64,000 nucleotides of DNA from Lachnospiraceae bacterium. Its GTDB lineage: Bacteria; Bacillota; Clostridia; Lachnospirales; Lachnospiraceae. Positions 52,356-64,000 of the stretch are shown here, one piece after another. The stretch spans positions 27,211 through 91,210 of the forward strand of contig CABJAV010000012.1 in the NCBI GenBank assembly GCA_902363675.1, given 5' to 3'. A model generated the notes under the pieces. It searched no databases. It had not been told where the DNA came from and saw only the letters and a list, made by a program, of their open reading frames with translations. Position 1 is the stretch's first letter. Every line of letters begins with the position of its first letter. A program made the position numbers and the translations under genes.

Positions 52356-54473
52356 TTATTTATCTCTGTTAGAGAGAAGTTTTTCCTGTACGTTCTTTGG
52401 TACTGGCTCGTATTTCTCGAAGAACATTGAGTAGTTACCACGACCCTGTGTCTTAGAACGTAAGTCTGTCGAATATCCGAACATTTCAGCAAGCGGTACA
52501 TAAGCATGTACAATCTTACCGCCGCCAAGATCATCCATACCTTCGATACGTCCACGACGAGAGTTAACGTCTCCGATAACGTCTCCCATGTACTCCTCAG
52601 GCATAGTTACTTCAACTTTCATGATTGGCTCAAGTAATACAGGAGCTGCCTTAGCCATAGCTTCCTTGAAACACATAGATCCAGCAATGTGGAATGCCAT
52701 CTCGGAAGAATCGACTTCATGGTAAGATCCGTCGTATACTGTAGCGTGGATACCTACAACCGGGAATCCTCCAAGGGAACCAGCCTTTGTAGCTTCCTCG
52801 ATACCTTCACCGATAGCTGGGATGTATTCCTTAGGAATAGCACCACCGACAACCTCGGAATCGAACTTGAACAGTTCTTCTCCGTTGGCATCCATTGGCT
52901 CGAAACGAACTTTACAATGTCCGTACTGTCCACGACCACCAGACTGCTTAGCATACTTGTATTCCTGATCAACAGCCTTTGTAAATGTCTCTTTATATGC
53001 TACCTGTGGAGCACCTACGTTTGCTTCTACCTTGAACTCACGAAGCAGACGGTCTACGATAATCTCCAAGTGTAACTCGCCCATTCCGGCGATGATTGTC
53101 TGACCAGTCTCCTGATCTGTATGAGCACGGAATGTAGGATCTTCTTCAGCAAGCTTTGCTAATGCTTCACCTAACTTACCCTGTCCAGCTTTTGTCTTTG
53201 GCTCGATAGCGAGCTCGATAACTGGCTCTGGGAATTCCATAGACTCAAGGATAACCGGATGCTGCTCATCACAGATTGTATCACCAGTAGTAGTGAACTT
53301 GAATCCAACTGCTGCTGCGATGTCACCAGAGTAAACGATATCTAACTCTTGTCTCTTATTTGCATGCATCTGAAGAATACGTCCTACACGCTCCTTCTTA
53401 TCCTTTGTAGCGTTTAATACATAAGAACCTGACTTACATGTTCCAGAATAAACACGGAAGTAAGCAAGTTTTCCTACGAATGGGTCAGCCATAATCTTGA
53501 ATGCAAGCGCTGCGAAAGGCTCATCATCAGATGAATGTCTCTCAACTTCGTTGCCATCCAGATCAACACCCTTAATAGCAGGGATGTCTGTTGGAGCTGG
53601 CATATACTCGATAATAGCATCCAACAATTTCTGAACGCCCTTGTTTCTATATGCGGAACCGCAGCATACAGGTACTGCAGTACACTCACATGTTGCTTTA
53701 CGAAGGACCTTCTTCATCTCATCAACAGATGGCTCTTCACCTTCAAGATACATCATCATCAGATCATCGTCTAACTCGCAGATCTTCTCAATGAGTTCTG
53801 TACGATACTCTGCTGCCTGATCAGCCATATCTCCAAGATCATCTGTAACAGTGATGTTATCACCCTTCTCATCATTGTAGATATATGCTTTCATCTCAAA
53901 CAGATCGATGATTCCCTTGAAATCGTCTTCCTTACCAATTGGTAACTGAAGAACGATTGCATTCTTACCTAATCTTGTACGAATCTGATCAACAGCTCCG
54001 TAGAAGTTTGCACCTAAGATATCCATCTTATTGATGAATGCCATACGAGGTACATTGTAGGTATCAGCCTGACGCCATACATTCTCTGACTGAGGCTCAA
54101 CACCACCCTTTGCACAGAAGACACCAACGGCGCCGTCCAATACACGGAGTGAACGCTCAACCTCTACAGTAAAGTCAACGTGACCAGGAGTATCAATAAT
54201 GTTGATACGATGCTCAAGTGCACCTTTTTTAGGCTTTGTGAGCTCTTCCTGTGTCCAGTGACAAGTTGTAGCGGCTGAAGTAATAGTGATACCTCTTTCC
54301 TGCTCCTGCTCCATCCAGTCCATGGTAGCAGTACCTTCATGAGTATCACCGATTTTATAGTTTACACCAGTATAATAAAGAATACGCTCTGTTAATGTTG
54401 TTTTACCAGCATCGATATGAGCCATAATTCCAATATTTCTGGTTCTCTCAAGTGGATATTCTCTTCCAGCCAA
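52356..54473 (-). CDS. fusA: Elongation factor G
   Basis: Translocase GTPase of 705 aa. [19 protein letters not shown] (G1), [18 protein letters not shown] (G3) and INKMDILG (G4) are present, and domains III-V end in [25 protein letters not shown]. It is 15 nt from the rpsG stop codon. No truncation or frame problem. Confidence 0.98.
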   Translation of the reverse strand: MAGREYPLERTRNIGIMAHIDAGKTTLTERILYYTGVNYKIGDTHEGTATMDWMEQEQERGITITSAATTCHWTQEELTKPKKGALEHRINIIDTPGHVDFTVEVERSLRVLDGAVGVFCAKGGVEPQSENVWRQADTYNVPRMAFINKMDILGANFYGAVDQIRTRLGKNAIVLQLPIGKEDDFKGIIDLFEMKAYIYNDEKGDNITVTDDLGDMADQAAEYRTELIEKICELDDDLMMMYLEGEEPSVDEMKKVLRKATCECTAVPVCCGSAYRNKGVQKLLDAIIEYMPAPTDIPAIKGVDLDGNEVERHSSDDEPFAALAFKIMADPFVGKLAYFRVYSGTCKSGSYVLNATKDKKERVGRILQMHANKRQELDIVYSGDIAAAVGFKFTTTGDTICDEQHPVILESMEFPEPVIELAIEPKTKAGQGKLGEALAKLAEEDPTFRAHTDQETGQTIIAGMGELHLEIIVDRLLREFKVEANVGAPQVAYKETFTKAVDQEYKYAKQSGGRGQYGHCKVRFEPMDANGEELFKFDSEVVGGAIPKEYIPAIGEGIEEATKAGSLGGFPVVGIHATVYDGSYHEVDSSEMAFHIAGSMCFKEAMAKAAPVLLEPIMKVEVTMPEEYMGDVIGDVNSRRGRIEGMDDLGGGKIVHAYVPLAEMFGYSTDLRSKTQGRGNYSMFFEKYEPVPKNVQEKLLSNRDK

Positions 54474-54488
54474 GGTTTTTTCCTCCTA

Positions 54489-55025
<537 letters not shown>

Positions 55026-55087
55026 TTAAAACAGAGATTAATTCAACGGTACTCACATGTGTCTCTCTAATGTGTTCGTGCGGGTAT

Positions 55088-55116
55088 ATTATAATGAGGA
55101 GCACACAACTTATAAA
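55088..55116 (-). promoter_or_regulatory. Internal promoter before rpsG-fusA
   Basis: Minus strand TTTATA (55111-55116) N17 TATAAT (55088-55093), in the 270-nt rpsL-rpsG spacer. The spacer also has a CCCGC/GCGGG hairpin near 55007-55018 and a longer imperfect palindrome around 55130-55170. Confidence 0.55.
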
Positions 55117-55228
55117 GCCCACCTTGTGGCGTCATGTGCGTAGGTCACATTCGCTTATGCGTACATGACAATAATCCCAACACTAAACCTATTTAGTTCT
55201 GTTTGTGATACTTCGTCCGCTAAATATA

Positions 55229-55648
55229 TTACTTAGCTGCCTTAGGCTTCTTAGCACCGTACTTAGAACGGGCCTGCTTTCTGTTCGCTACACCAGCGGT
55301 ATCTAATGTACCACGGATAACATGGTAACGTGTACCAGGTAAATCCTTAACACGACCTCCACGAATCAGAACAACGCTATGCTCCTGTAAGTTGTGTCCC
55401 TCTCCTGGAATGTAAGATGTTACTTCGATTCCGTTAGAAAGACGAACTCTGGCGATCTTACGAAGAGCTGAGTTAGGCTTCTTAGGAGTTGCTGTCTTAA
55501 CAGCTGTACAAACACCTCTCTTCTGTGGAGAAGAAGTATTGATAGGCTTCTTCTGCAGAGAGTTATAACTTCTCTGAAGTGCAGGTGCTGTAGACTTCTT
55601 TACAGTAGTCTGACGTCCTTTTCTTACTAACTGGTTGAATGTTGGCAT
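55229..55648 (-). CDS. rpsL: 30S ribosomal protein S12
   Basis: Decoding-centre protein. The ATG at 55648 with GGAGGTGAAAATA upstream gives the standard start [13 protein letters not shown] and 139 aa. An upstream in-frame ATG at 55657 is inside the ribosome-binding region. The streptomycin-site lysine segment [22 protein letters not shown] looks wild type, as does [13 protein letters not shown]. Confidence 0.97.
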   Translation of the reverse strand: MPTFNQLVRKGRQTTVKKSTAPALQRSYNSLQKKPINTSSPQKRGVCTAVKTATPKKPNSALRKIARVRLSNGIEVTSYIPGEGHNLQEHSVVLIRGGRVKDLPGTRYHVIRGTLDTAGVANRKQARSKYGAKKPKAAK

Positions 55649-55703
55649 TATTTTCACCTCCTGTAATTAATTTAAAAGTGTGCAATCTTATGCACGCTAA
55701 AAT

Positions 55704-55732
55704 ATTATATAAACTTCTTTGCAACTTGTCAA
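55704..55732 (-). promoter_or_regulatory. Consensus promoter of rpsL
   Basis: Minus strand TTGACA (55727-55732), exactly 17 nt, TATAAT (55704-55709): a perfect sigma-A consensus. It starts the str operon. Confidence 0.9.
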
Positions 55733-55750
55733 GATAAATTTAGAAAACAC

Positions 55751-55777
55751 AAAAAAGTCGCAATATGCGACTTTTTT
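55751..55777. terminator. Intrinsic terminator of rpoBC
   Basis: Perfect 12-bp stem AAAAAAGTCGCA/TGCGACTTTTTT with a 3-nt loop, just after the rpoC stop. Confidence 0.92.
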
Positions 55778-55787
55778 GCTTTATCTC

Positions 55788-58700
55788 TTATTCCTCTGTG
55801 GATGTTGTAACAACTTCTTCTGTAACAGCCTCTTCTGTTGCAGCTTCTCCCTGTGCATTCTCTGCATCCGGTTCAAAATTGAAATCATCAAAATCATCGA
55901 AAGACATCTCTTCATCTTCGTTCACATCACTGTCAAGTTTGATGTCGCGATATCTCTTCATACCAGTTCCGGCAGGAATCAGTTTACCGATAATTACGTT
56001 CTCTTTCATACCAATCAATGGGTCAATCTTGCCCTTGATTGCAGCTTCCGTAAGAACCTTTGTTGTCTCCTGGAATGATGCAGCAGAAAGGAATGAATTT
56101 GTAGCAAGTGAAGCCTTTGTGATTCCAAGCAATACCTGAGATCCAACTGCCTGCTCCTTGCCCTCTTCTTCCAGCTTCTCATTTAACTCTAAGAAGTCAA
56201 GAGAGTCAACCATGCTTCCTGGAAGAAGATCGGAATCTCCATTCTCCTCAACACGAATCTTCTGTAACATCTGACGAACGATAACCTCGATATGCTTATC
56301 GTTGATTTCTACACCCTGCAGACGGTATACACGCTGAACTTCACGAAGCATGTAATCCTGAACAGCTCGAACACCCTTGATCTTTAAGATATCATGTGGG
56401 TTTACAGATCCTTCTGTCAGTTCATCACCGGCTTCAAGAACTGCTCCGTCTGTAATCTTAATACGTGATCCGTATGGAATCAGGTAAGTCTTTGTCTCAC
56501 CGGACTCTGGGTTTGTTACGATAACTTCACGTTTTTTCTTTGTATCTTTAATGTTGGCCACGCCGCCGAACTCGGTAATAATTGCAAGTCCCTTTGGCTT
56601 ACGTGCCTCAAAAATTTCCTCGACACGAGGAAGACCCTGTGTAATATCGTTACCAGCAACACCACCGGTATGGAATGTTCTCATGGTAAGCTGTGTACCA
56701 GGCTCACCGATGGACTGTGCGGCGATGATACCGATTGCTTCACCAACCTGTACTGCCTGACCAGTTGCCATGTTTGCACCATAACATTTTGCACAAACAC
56801 CCATATGGGAACGACATGTTAAAATCGTACGGATTTTTACACTCTCGATTGGATTGCCATTTGCATCAACACCTTTACTTACAACAGCCGCTGCACGTTT
56901 AGGAGTAATCATATGGTTAGCCTTTACGATTACATTTCCGTCTTTATCATAAATAGTTTCACAGGTAACACGTCCGGTAATTCTTTCCTCAAGACTCTCG
57001 ATTTCTTCCTTACCTTCCATGAATGCCTTAACAACCATGCCCGGAATCTCACGTTTTGTTCCTGCACAGCAGTCTGATTCACGAACGATCATATGCTGTG
57101 ATACATCAACAAGACGTCTTGTCAGGTATCCGGAATCGGCTGTACGAAGCGCTGTATCGGACATACCTTTTCGAGCTCCATGCGCGGACATGAAGTACTC
57201 CAATACATCAAGACCATCTCGGAAGTTTGACTTAATAGGCAACTCGATTGTTCTACCGGTTGTATCAGCCATCAATCCTCGCATTCCGGCAAGCTGCTTG
57301 ATCTGTTTATCAGAACCACGGGCTCCGGAATCAGCCATCATGAAGATGTTATTGTACTTGTCAAGACCTGTCAGAAGTGCTGTTGTCAGCTCATCATCAG
57401 TTTCTTTCCATGTTTCTACAACTTCTTTGTAACGCTCTTCTTCAGTAATAAGACCACGCTTATACTGTCTTGTAATGCGGTCTACTGTGTTCTGTGCTTC
57501 CTCGATCATCTGCGGTTTCTGAGGTGGCACGGTCATATCAGAAATGGATACTGTCATAGCAGCACGGGTAGAATATCCATAACCCATTGCCTTAACATCA
57601 TCCAATACTTCTGCTGTCTTTGTTGCTCCGTGAATATTAATAACTTTCTCAAGAATCTGCTTGATCTGTTTCTTTCCTACTCGGAAATCTACTTCAAGTT
57701 TCAAAGCATTGTCCGGATTGCTACGATCAACAAATCCAAGATCCTGTGGAATAATCTCATTGAAGATCAGAAGACCAAGTGTTGTTCTTATAAATCCTGC
57801 AACTTCTGTTCCATCCTGTAATGTAGCCTTACGGTATACATAAATGGACTGGTGCAGAGAAATTTCTCCATTCTCGTATGCAAGCAATGCCTGGTTCATA
57901 CTTCCGAAATGATATCCAAACAGATCCATTGGTGTACAAAGCACACGACGGTTGTTATCTGTCACATCTTCGAACCAGATCATATCATATAAGCCCAACT
58001 CACTCTTTCCAGTTGTTGGATCCGGAGTTGTCAGTTTCTTTAACTCATCAAGATCATTGTAAATCTTATCAGAAACAGCCTTTACATTCTTGTCATCCTT
58101 ATGGTCTGCAAGTTTGTGCATAGTCAGATAATATACACCAAGTACCATATCCTGTGAAGGAACGGCTACAGGGCCACCATCGGATGGTTTCAGCAAATTG
58201 TTTGGTGACAAAAGCATGAAACGGCACTCTGCCTGTGCTTCTACGGAAAGTGGAAGATGGACAGCCATCTGGTCTCCGTCGAAATCGGCGTTAAATGCAG
58301 TACATACAAGCGGATGCAACTTAATTGCTTTACCTTCTACAAGGATTGGTTCGAAAGCCTGAATACCTAATCTATGAAGTGTAGGGGCGCGGTTCAGCAT
58401 AACCGGATGCTCCTTAATTACATCTTCCAATACATCCCAAACTTCCGGCTGAAGTCTTTCAACCATCTTCTTGGCACTCTTGATATTGTGCGCAGTTCCA
58501 TTTGCGGCAAGTTCTTTCATAACGAAAGGCTTGAACAGCTCGATTGCCATCTCTTTCGGAAGACCACACTGATAAATTTTAAGTTTTGGTTCTACACAGA
58601 TAACAGAACGTCCTGAGTAGTCAACTCGCTTTCCCAACAGGTTCTGACGGAAACGTCCGCCTTTACCCTTTAACATATCAGAAAGAGATTTCAACGCTCT

Positions 58701-59654
58701 GTTTCCTGGTCCTGTAACCGGACGTCCACGACGACCATTATCGATCAAAGCATCGACAGCTTCCTGCAGCATACGCTTCTCGTTACGTACGATGATATCA
58801 GGAGCTCCTAAATCAAGAAGTCTTCGCAGACGATTGTTACGGTTGATAATACGTCTGTAAAGATCATTCAGATCGGATGTAGCAAAACGTCCACCATCCA
58901 ACTGAACCATTGGACGTAAATCCGGTGGAATAACCGGGATAACTGTCATGATCATCCATTCTGGCTTGTTTCCAGACTCGCGGAATGCTTCAACCACTTC
59001 AAGTCTCTTAATAATTCTTGCACGTTTCTGGCCTGTTGCATTTTCCAATTCTGCCTTGAGTTCTGCAGAATCTTTCTCAAGATCGATTGCAGCAAGTAAC
59101 TCTCTGATAGCTTCTGCACCCATTCCTACACGGAATGCGCTACCATACTGTTCTCTGGCATCCTGGTACTCTGCCTCAGATAAAACCTGCTTGTATGCAA
59201 GAGATGTGTCTCCTGCATCTAATACGATATAAGATGCAAAATAAAGAACTCTCTCCAATACACGAGGTGATAAATCAAGGATCAGTCCCATACGTGATGG
59301 AATACCCTTGAAATACCAGATATGGGAAACAGGAGCTGCCAGCTCGATGTGACCCATACGTTCTCTACGAACGCTGGACTTTGTAATCTCAACTCCACAA
59401 CGATCGCAGACAACACCTTTATAACGGATTTTCTTATATTTACCACAGTGACATTCCCAGTCTTTCTGCGGTCCGAAAATCTTCTCACAGAACAAGCCAT
59501 CTTTCTCAGGCTTCAAAGTTCTGTAGTTAATTGTCTCAGGTTTTTTTACCTCGCCATGAGACCACTCACGAATCTTTTCAGGAGATGCTAATCCAATCTG
59601 GATTGCATCAAACTGCATCGCCTGGTTTGTCTCCACTTTATTTGTTTCTGGCAT
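55788..59654 (-). CDS. rpoC: DNA-directed RNA polymerase subunit beta'
   Basis: Catalytic subunit of RNA polymerase, 1288 aa. The N-terminal zinc ribbon ([22 protein letters not shown]) is followed by the magnesium-binding [12 protein letters not shown]. The bridge helix/trigger loop region [20 protein letters not shown] and [12 protein letters not shown] is present, as is a second cysteine cluster ([13 protein letters not shown]). The last ~45 residues are very acidic ([21 protein letters not shown]). It lies 20 nt after rpoB. Confidence 0.98.
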   Translation of the reverse strand: MPETNKVETNQAMQFDAIQIGLASPEKIREWSHGEVKKPETINYRTLKPEKDGLFCEKIFGPQKDWECHCGKYKKIRYKGVVCDRCGVEITKSSVRRERMGHIELAAPVSHIWYFKGIPSRMGLILDLSPRVLERVLYFASYIVLDAGDTSLAYKQVLSEAEYQDAREQYGSAFRVGMGAEAIRELLAAIDLEKDSAELKAELENATGQKRARIIKRLEVVEAFRESGNKPEWMIMTVIPVIPPDLRPMVQLDGGRFATSDLNDLYRRIINRNNRLRRLLDLGAPDIIVRNEKRMLQEAVDALIDNGRRGRPVTGPGNRALKSLSDMLKGKGGRFRQNLLGKRVDYSGRSVICVEPKLKIYQCGLPKEMAIELFKPFVMKELAANGTAHNIKSAKKMVERLQPEVWDVLEDVIKEHPVMLNRAPTLHRLGIQAFEPILVEGKAIKLHPLVCTAFNADFDGDQMAVHLPLSVEAQAECRFMLLSPNNLLKPSDGGPVAVPSQDMVLGVYYLTMHKLADHKDDKNVKAVSDKIYNDLDELKKLTTPDPTTGKSELGLYDMIWFEDVTDNNRRVLCTPMDLFGYHFGSMNQALLAYENGEISLHQSIYVYRKATLQDGTEVAGFIRTTLGLLIFNEIIPQDLGFVDRSNPDNALKLEVDFRVGKKQIKQILEKVINIHGATKTAEVLDDVKAMGYGYSTRAAMTVSISDMTVPPQKPQMIEEAQNTVDRITRQYKRGLITEEERYKEVVETWKETDDELTTALLTGLDKYNNIFMMADSGARGSDKQIKQLAGMRGLMADTTGRTIELPIKSNFRDGLDVLEYFMSAHGARKGMSDTALRTADSGYLTRRLVDVSQHMIVRESDCCAGTKREIPGMVVKAFMEGKEEIESLEERITGRVTCETIYDKDGNVIVKANHMITPKRAAAVVSKGVDANGNPIESVKIRTILTCRSHMGVCAKCYGANMATGQAVQVGEAIGIIAAQSIGEPGTQLTMRTFHTGGVAGNDITQGLPRVEEIFEARKPKGLAIITEFGGVANIKDTKKKREVIVTNPESGETKTYLIPYGSRIKITDGAVLEAGDELTEGSVNPHDILKIKGVRAVQDYMLREVQRVYRLQGVEINDKHIEVIVRQMLQKIRVEENGDSDLLPGSMVDSLDFLELNEKLEEEGKEQAVGSQVLLGITKASLATNSFLSAASFQETTKVLTEAAIKGKIDPLIGMKENVIIGKLIPAGTGMKRYRDIKLDSDVNEDEEMSFDDFDDFNFEPDAENAQGEAATEEAVTEEVVTTSTEE

Positions 59655-59674
59655 TGTATGACACTCCTTCCCAA

Positions 59675-62600
59675 TTATTCTTCATCATCAAGAACTTCTT
59701 CTGCGTCATCAAAAAATTCTTCCGCATCATCAAACTCTTCGTCTGCGTTGTCAGGTTCCTCAACATTTACAAGTTCTTCGTTCTCTGCATTGAACTCCTG
59801 CTTTGTGAAACCATGTTTCTCAAATGACTCACTATCTTCAAATGCATAATCCTTATCGTTTCCGATAATCGCATTGATATCTGTATTACCGTACTCGCTT
59901 GTCTCGATCAGCTGTACTTCGTTTCTATCCTCATCAAGTACTTTGACGTCCAGTCCGAGAGACTGTAACTCTTTCAACAATACCTTGAAGGACTCCGGTA
60001 CGCCCGGCTCAGGAATATTATCACCCTTGATAATTGCCTCATATGTCTTCACACGACCAACAACATCATCAGACTTAACTGTCAGGATCTCCTGTAATGT
60101 GTATGCAGCACCATATGCCTCAAGTGCCCATACCTCCATCTCTCCGAAACGCTGTCCACCAAACTGTGCTTTACCACCGAGAGGCTGCTGAGTTACTAAG
60201 GAGTAAGGACCTGTAGAACGTGCATGGATCTTATCATCAACAAGGTGATGCAGCTTCAGGTAATGCATGTGACCGATGGTAACTCTTCCATCGAAATCCT
60301 CACCTGTTCTACCATCACGCAACTGAACTTTACCATCACGTGCAATCGGAACACCCTTCCAAACGCTTCTGTGATCACGGTTGTCAGACAGATATGTCAT
60401 AACATCCTCGCGAAGAGTATCTTTATACTTATCGTAGAAATTCTCTTCTCCATCGGCAGCTTCTTCTGCATCAAATGGCATATTTACATAATCGTTTGCA
60501 AGTTCCAGTGTATCCTGAATATCAATTTCCTTTGCGCCATCAAATACTGGTGTCTCAACATTAAATCCCAACGCTTTCGCTGCAAGACTAAGGTGAATCT
60601 CAAGGACCTGACCGATATTCATTCGGGAAGGCACACCAAGTGGATTCAATACGATGTCAAGCGGGCGTCCGTTCGGAAGATATGGCATATCTTCTACTGG
60701 TAAAACGCGGGAAACGACACCCTTATTACCATGTCGACCGGCCATCTTATCACCAACGGAAATCTTACGTTTCTGTGCGATGTAAATACGTACAGACTCG
60801 TTAACTCCCGGAGATAACTCATCGCCAGCTTCTCTGGTAAATACTTTTGCATCCACAACAATACCGTATGCACCGTGTGGAACTTTAAGAGAAGTATCAC
60901 GAACTTCGCGGGCCTTCTCACCGAAGATTGCACGAAGAAGTCTCTCTTCTGCTGTCAGTTCTGTCTCTCCCTTCGGAGTAACTTTACCAACAAGAATGTC
61001 TCCCGCACGAACCTCTGCGCCAACGCGGATAATTCCACGCTCATCAAGATCTTTCAGTGCATCATCGCCGACACCCGGAACATCTCTTGTGATTTCTTCC
61101 GGTCCGAGCTTTGTATCACGTGACTCTACCTCGTACTCTTCAATATGAACAGATGTATAAACATCATACTCTACTAATCTCTCACTTAAGAGAACCGCAT
61201 CCTCGTAGTTGTAACCTTCCCAAGTCATGAATCCGATCAGCGGGTTCTTTCCAAGAGCAAGTTCACCATTGGATGTAGAAGGTCCGTCAGCGATTACCTC
61301 GCCCTTTTCTACCTTCTGTCCCTTAAATACGATTGGTCTCTGGTTATAGCAGTTCGACTGGTTGCTTCGGGAGAATTTTGTAAGAATATATTCTCTGCGG
61401 TTTCCGTCTTCCTCACGAACAACAATCCGGTTAGACTCGGAGCTTTCAACCACACCAGCTTCTTTTGCGACAACACAAACTCCAGAATCGACAGCTGACT
61501 TTGTCTCCATACCAGTTCCTACAACAGGAGCCTCCGTTGTCAAAAGCGGTACTGCCTGACGCTGCATGTTTGATCCCATCAACGCACGGTTTGCATCATC
61601 GTTCTGCAGGAATGGAATCAGGGCAGTAGCAACAGAGAACACCATCTTAGGTGATACGTCCATGTAATCAAATGCTGTCTTGTCATATTCCTGCGTCTCT
61701 TCTCTATAACGACCTGATACAGAATTACGAACGAAATGTCCATCTTCATCCAGTTTTTCATTTGCCTGTGCTACATGATAATTATCTTCTTCATCCGCTG
61801 TCATATAAACAACTTCGTCTGTAACACGTGGATTCTGTTTGTCAGATTTATCAATCTTGCGGTATGGAGCCTCAATGAATCCATACTCATTAATTCTTGC
61901 GTAACATGCAAGGGAGTTGATCAGACCGATGTTCGGTCCTTCAGGTGTCTCAATCGGGCACATACGTCCATAATGACTGTAATGTACATCTCGTACCTCG
62001 AATCCGGCACGGTCTCTTGACAAACCACCTGGTCCCAATGCAGATAAACGTCTCTTATGAGTCAGCTCTCCTAACGGATTGTTCTGATCCATGAACTGTG
62101 ACAGCTGGGAAGATCCAAAGAATTCTTTTACAGCAGCTGTAACAGGTTTGATATTGATAAGGCTCTGTGGGGAGATTCCCTCCAGGTCCTGCGTTGTCAT
62201 ACGTTCACGCACAACACGTTCCAAACGTGAAAGTCCGATACGGTACTGGTTCTGTAATAACTCACCAACCGCACGAATACGACGATTTCCTAAGTGGTCG
62301 ATATCATCATTTGTACCAACGCCCCACTCCAGATGCATATTGTAGTTGATGGATGCGAAGATATCCTCTTTTGTAATATGCTTTGGAATCAAGTCTGTGA
62401 TTTCTCTCTTGATTGCCTCAATACGGTCCTCAAGAGTTGTATACTCTTCCATAATCTGAGCAAGTACCGGATAGTAAACCAACTCGTGGATACCAATGCT
62501 CTCCGGATCTTCAATTTCCGGAATCCAGCTTCTGATATCAACCATCATAGAAGAAAGAACTTTTGTATTTCTAGTTTCTGTCTGAATCCATACAAATGGA

Positions 62601-63601
62601 ACAGCAGCGTTCTGAATCTGGTCTGCAAGTTCTCTTGTCACAGTGGTTCCTGCCTCTGCGAGAACCTCACCTGTAGACGGATCTAATACATCTTCTGCAA
62701 GAACCTGTCCGTTGATACGATTCTTTAACGCAAGTTTCTTATTGAACTTATAACGTCCAACTTTAGCCAGATCATATCTTCTAGGGTCAAAGAACATTGC
62801 AGTAATCAGGCTTTCTGCACTCTCTACGGAAAGTGGCTCGCCCGGACGGATTTTCTTATATAACTCTAATAAACCAGCTTCGAAACTTCCCTGTGGCTCA
62901 CGCTCAGTAATTGCAGGGTCCTTCTGTAAGGAAGCCATAATCTTTGGTTCCTCACCGAACATATCGATGATCTGCTGGTTTGTACCTACACCAAGTGCAC
63001 GAAGTAATACAGTAATCGGCACCTTACGGGTTCTATCTACACGAACACTGAAAACGTCATTGGAGTCAGTCTCATACTCTAACCATGCACCACGGTTTGG
63101 AATAACGGTGCAGGAATACAAAGTCTTACCCACTTTATCGTGAGCAATACCATAATAGATACCAGGGGAACGTACCAACTGGCTGACGATTACACGCTCA
63201 GCTCCATTGATAACAAATGTACCGGTCTCTGTCATAAGAGGCAGATCACCCATGAAAATTTCATGTTCATTAATCTCATCTGTCTCTTTGTTATGAAGTC
63301 TAACCTTGACTTTCAAAGGTGCAGCGTATGTTGCATCTCTTTCCTTACACTCTGGAATTGTGTATTTTACATCATCTTCGCATAATGTAAAATCTACGAA
63401 CTCCAGACTCAAGTGACCACTGTAATCTGTGATCGGAGAGATATCTGCAAAAGCCTCTTTGAGACCTTCATCCAGGAACCACTTATAGGAATCCTTCTGG
63501 ACTTCGATCAGGTTTGGCATCTGCAAAACCTCTTTTTGTCTTGAGTAACTCATACGCATGCCTTTTCCAGCCTTGACTGGACGTATTCTGTTTTTCTCCA
63601 T
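59675..63601 (-). CDS. rpoB: DNA-directed RNA polymerase subunit beta
   Basis: 1308 aa. The ATG at 63601 has GAGAGGTG upstream; the in-frame ATG at 63631 adds ten residues with no family match. The rifampicin cluster [33 protein letters not shown] shows the usual wild-type residues. [25 protein letters not shown] and [24 protein letters not shown] complete the core. The C-terminus ends with an unusual run of Asp/Glu repeats ([23 protein letters not shown]). Confidence 0.98.
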   Translation of the reverse strand: MEKNRIRPVKAGKGMRMSYSRQKEVLQMPNLIEVQKDSYKWFLDEGLKEAFADISPITDYSGHLSLEFVDFTLCEDDVKYTIPECKERDATYAAPLKVKVRLHNKETDEINEHEIFMGDLPLMTETGTFVINGAERVIVSQLVRSPGIYYGIAHDKVGKTLYSCTVIPNRGAWLEYETDSNDVFSVRVDRTRKVPITVLLRALGVGTNQQIIDMFGEEPKIMASLQKDPAITEREPQGSFEAGLLELYKKIRPGEPLSVESAESLITAMFFDPRRYDLAKVGRYKFNKKLALKNRINGQVLAEDVLDPSTGEVLAEAGTTVTRELADQIQNAAVPFVWIQTETRNTKVLSSMMVDIRSWIPEIEDPESIGIHELVYYPVLAQIMEEYTTLEDRIEAIKREITDLIPKHITKEDIFASINYNMHLEWGVGTNDDIDHLGNRRIRAVGELLQNQYRIGLSRLERVVRERMTTQDLEGISPQSLINIKPVTAAVKEFFGSSQLSQFMDQNNPLGELTHKRRLSALGPGGLSRDRAGFEVRDVHYSHYGRMCPIETPEGPNIGLINSLACYARINEYGFIEAPYRKIDKSDKQNPRVTDEVVYMTADEEDNYHVAQANEKLDEDGHFVRNSVSGRYREETQEYDKTAFDYMDVSPKMVFSVATALIPFLQNDDANRALMGSNMQRQAVPLLTTEAPVVGTGMETKSAVDSGVCVVAKEAGVVESSESNRIVVREEDGNRREYILTKFSRSNQSNCYNQRPIVFKGQKVEKGEVIADGPSTSNGELALGKNPLIGFMTWEGYNYEDAVLLSERLVEYDVYTSVHIEEYEVESRDTKLGPEEITRDVPGVGDDALKDLDERGIIRVGAEVRAGDILVGKVTPKGETELTAEERLLRAIFGEKAREVRDTSLKVPHGAYGIVVDAKVFTREAGDELSPGVNESVRIYIAQKRKISVGDKMAGRHGNKGVVSRVLPVEDMPYLPNGRPLDIVLNPLGVPSRMNIGQVLEIHLSLAAKALGFNVETPVFDGAKEIDIQDTLELANDYVNMPFDAEEAADGEENFYDKYKDTLREDVMTYLSDNRDHRSVWKGVPIARDGKVQLRDGRTGEDFDGRVTIGHMHYLKLHHLVDDKIHARSTGPYSLVTQQPLGGKAQFGGQRFGEMEVWALEAYGAAYTLQEILTVKSDDVVGRVKTYEAIIKGDNIPEPGVPESFKVLLKELQSLGLDVKVLDEDRNEVQLIETSEYGNTDINAIIGNDKDYAFEDSESFEKHGFTKQEFNAENEELVNVEEPDNADEEFDDAEEFFDDAEEVLDDEE

Positions 63602-63717
63602 TGACGTTTCACCTCTCGTTTTTATTTGCATCTAGTTTATAAACTAATTTCATCACATAGGAATTTTCCTAAAAAAGAGCATGGAAATGCCTAGTGCACC
63701 ATAATAATGCAACCTAT

Positions 63718-63746
63718 ACTATACAACAAACGCCAGGAAAATGCAA
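63718..63746 (-). promoter_or_regulatory. Promoter of rpoBC
   Basis: Minus strand TTGCAT (63741-63746) N17 TATAGT (63718-63723), about 110 nt before rpoB and about 57 bp inside the flank of the group II intron end. The leader contains a small GGCAT/ATGCT hairpin followed by CTTTTTT (63665-63690), which might attenuate. Confidence 0.75.
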
Positions 63747-63803
63747 GAACTATTTTGAGAAATTTTACTGATTTGTATTTTGATACTTCTTTGATATGTC
63801 TGA

Positions 63804-64000
63804 ATAGGGTAGAGGGAGAATAATTATCTCGCCCCTCCCATTGAACCGTACGTACGGATCTCGTATACGGCTCTACAACTTATATTCCAACTTTTGCTAA
63901 GTAATAGGATAAGGGATTGAGCAGACCAGCTCCATCTTTTATCCTATTTTCAAGTAAATCTTTACTGATAATGAAATTCACCACGTTCATTCCACTTCTT
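63804..64000 (-). mobile_element. 3' end of a group II intron (continues beyond the window)
   Basis: On the minus strand, domain V is at 63843-63873: an 8-bp lower stem GAGCCGUA/UACGGUUC with the AGC triad, a 2-nt CG bulge, and an upper stem UACG/CGUA with a short loop. A domain VI-like hairpin (GGGAGGGGCGAGA...UCUCCCUCUACCC) follows, with an A near the 3' side. The 3' intron end is placed at about 63804, after CTACCCTAT. The last codons of the intron protein lie upstream. Confidence 0.82.
63880..64000 (-). CDS. Group II intron-encoded protein, C-terminal fragment
   Basis: Minus-strand frame open from the window edge to TAA at 63880-63882, reading ...LLENRIKDGAGLLNPLSYYLAKVGI. Its position directly before domain V is where intron-encoded reverse transcriptase/maturase genes end. 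Only ~39 residues are visible and no catalytic motif is among them, so the identification rests on context. Confidence 0.5.
   Translation of the reverse strand, partial: RSGMNVVNFIISKDLLENRIKDGAGLLNPLSYYLAKVGI

Overview
This is a low-to-moderate GC Firmicutes chromosome segment, most likely a gut-type Clostridia of the Lachnospiraceae kind. The evidence is GGAGG ribosome-binding sites, TTGACA/TATAAT promoters, a zinc-type S14, the rpoB-rpoC-rpsL-rpsG-fusA-tuf gene order, and accessory families common in that group (DUF4179 and DUF4358 proteins, LytTR regulators, GHKL kinases, archaeal-type AAA/DUF4143 ATPases). The genus cannot be fixed from the sequence alone. No rRNA, tRNA or CRISPR array was seen.

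Layout. (1) 1-12.6 kb, minus strand: the complete S10-spc ribosomal protein operon from rpsJ to secY-adk-map, driven by a strong promoter near 12.57 kb and a ~350 nt leader. (2) 12.6-31.5 kb: a mosaic of an rRNA-type methyltransferase, an AGCS symporter with an extra loop domain, a cell-surface O-acetylation operon (MBOAT, two DHHW proteins, lipoprotein) ending in corA, trpS, an ECF sigma/DUF4179 pair, an AAA/DUF4143 ATPase with a 33-bp periodic promoter repeat, a flavodoxin-fold protein, a LytTR/LiaF-like pair, a second ECF sigma/anti-sigma pair, a candidate small RNA, a nitroreductase and a CPBP protease. (3) 31.7-38.3 kb, plus strand, visibly AT-richer: an AgrA/AgrC-like two-component system followed by a tandem LytTR operator, a 13-residue Trp/Lys peptide ORF, a secreted amidase, a membrane-anchored protein and an FtsX-type ABC transporter. 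This is the best candidate for an undescribed system. (4) 38.3-43.8 kb, minus: XRE-cupin regulator, Fe-alcohol dehydrogenase, APC permease, cytidylate-kinase-like protein and class III aminotransferase, which together look like catabolism of an amino acid or amine such as GABA. (5) 43.9-50.7 kb, minus: ppk with a Na/Pi symporter behind a Pho-box-like promoter, a flotillin that lacks its N-terminal anchor, and a secreted NlpC/P60-like protein. (6) 51-63.6 kb, minus: tuf, fusA, rpsG, rpsL, rpoC, rpoB with their promoters. (7) 63.8-64 kb: the 3' end of a group II intron upstream of rpoB.

In many Firmicutes tuf is followed directly by rpsJ. Here about 39 kb of unrelated genes separates them. Within that interval several units are linked functionally: LytTR regulators sit beside matching tandem operators, ECF sigma genes sit beside membrane-anchored partners, and phosphate uptake sits with polyphosphate synthesis.
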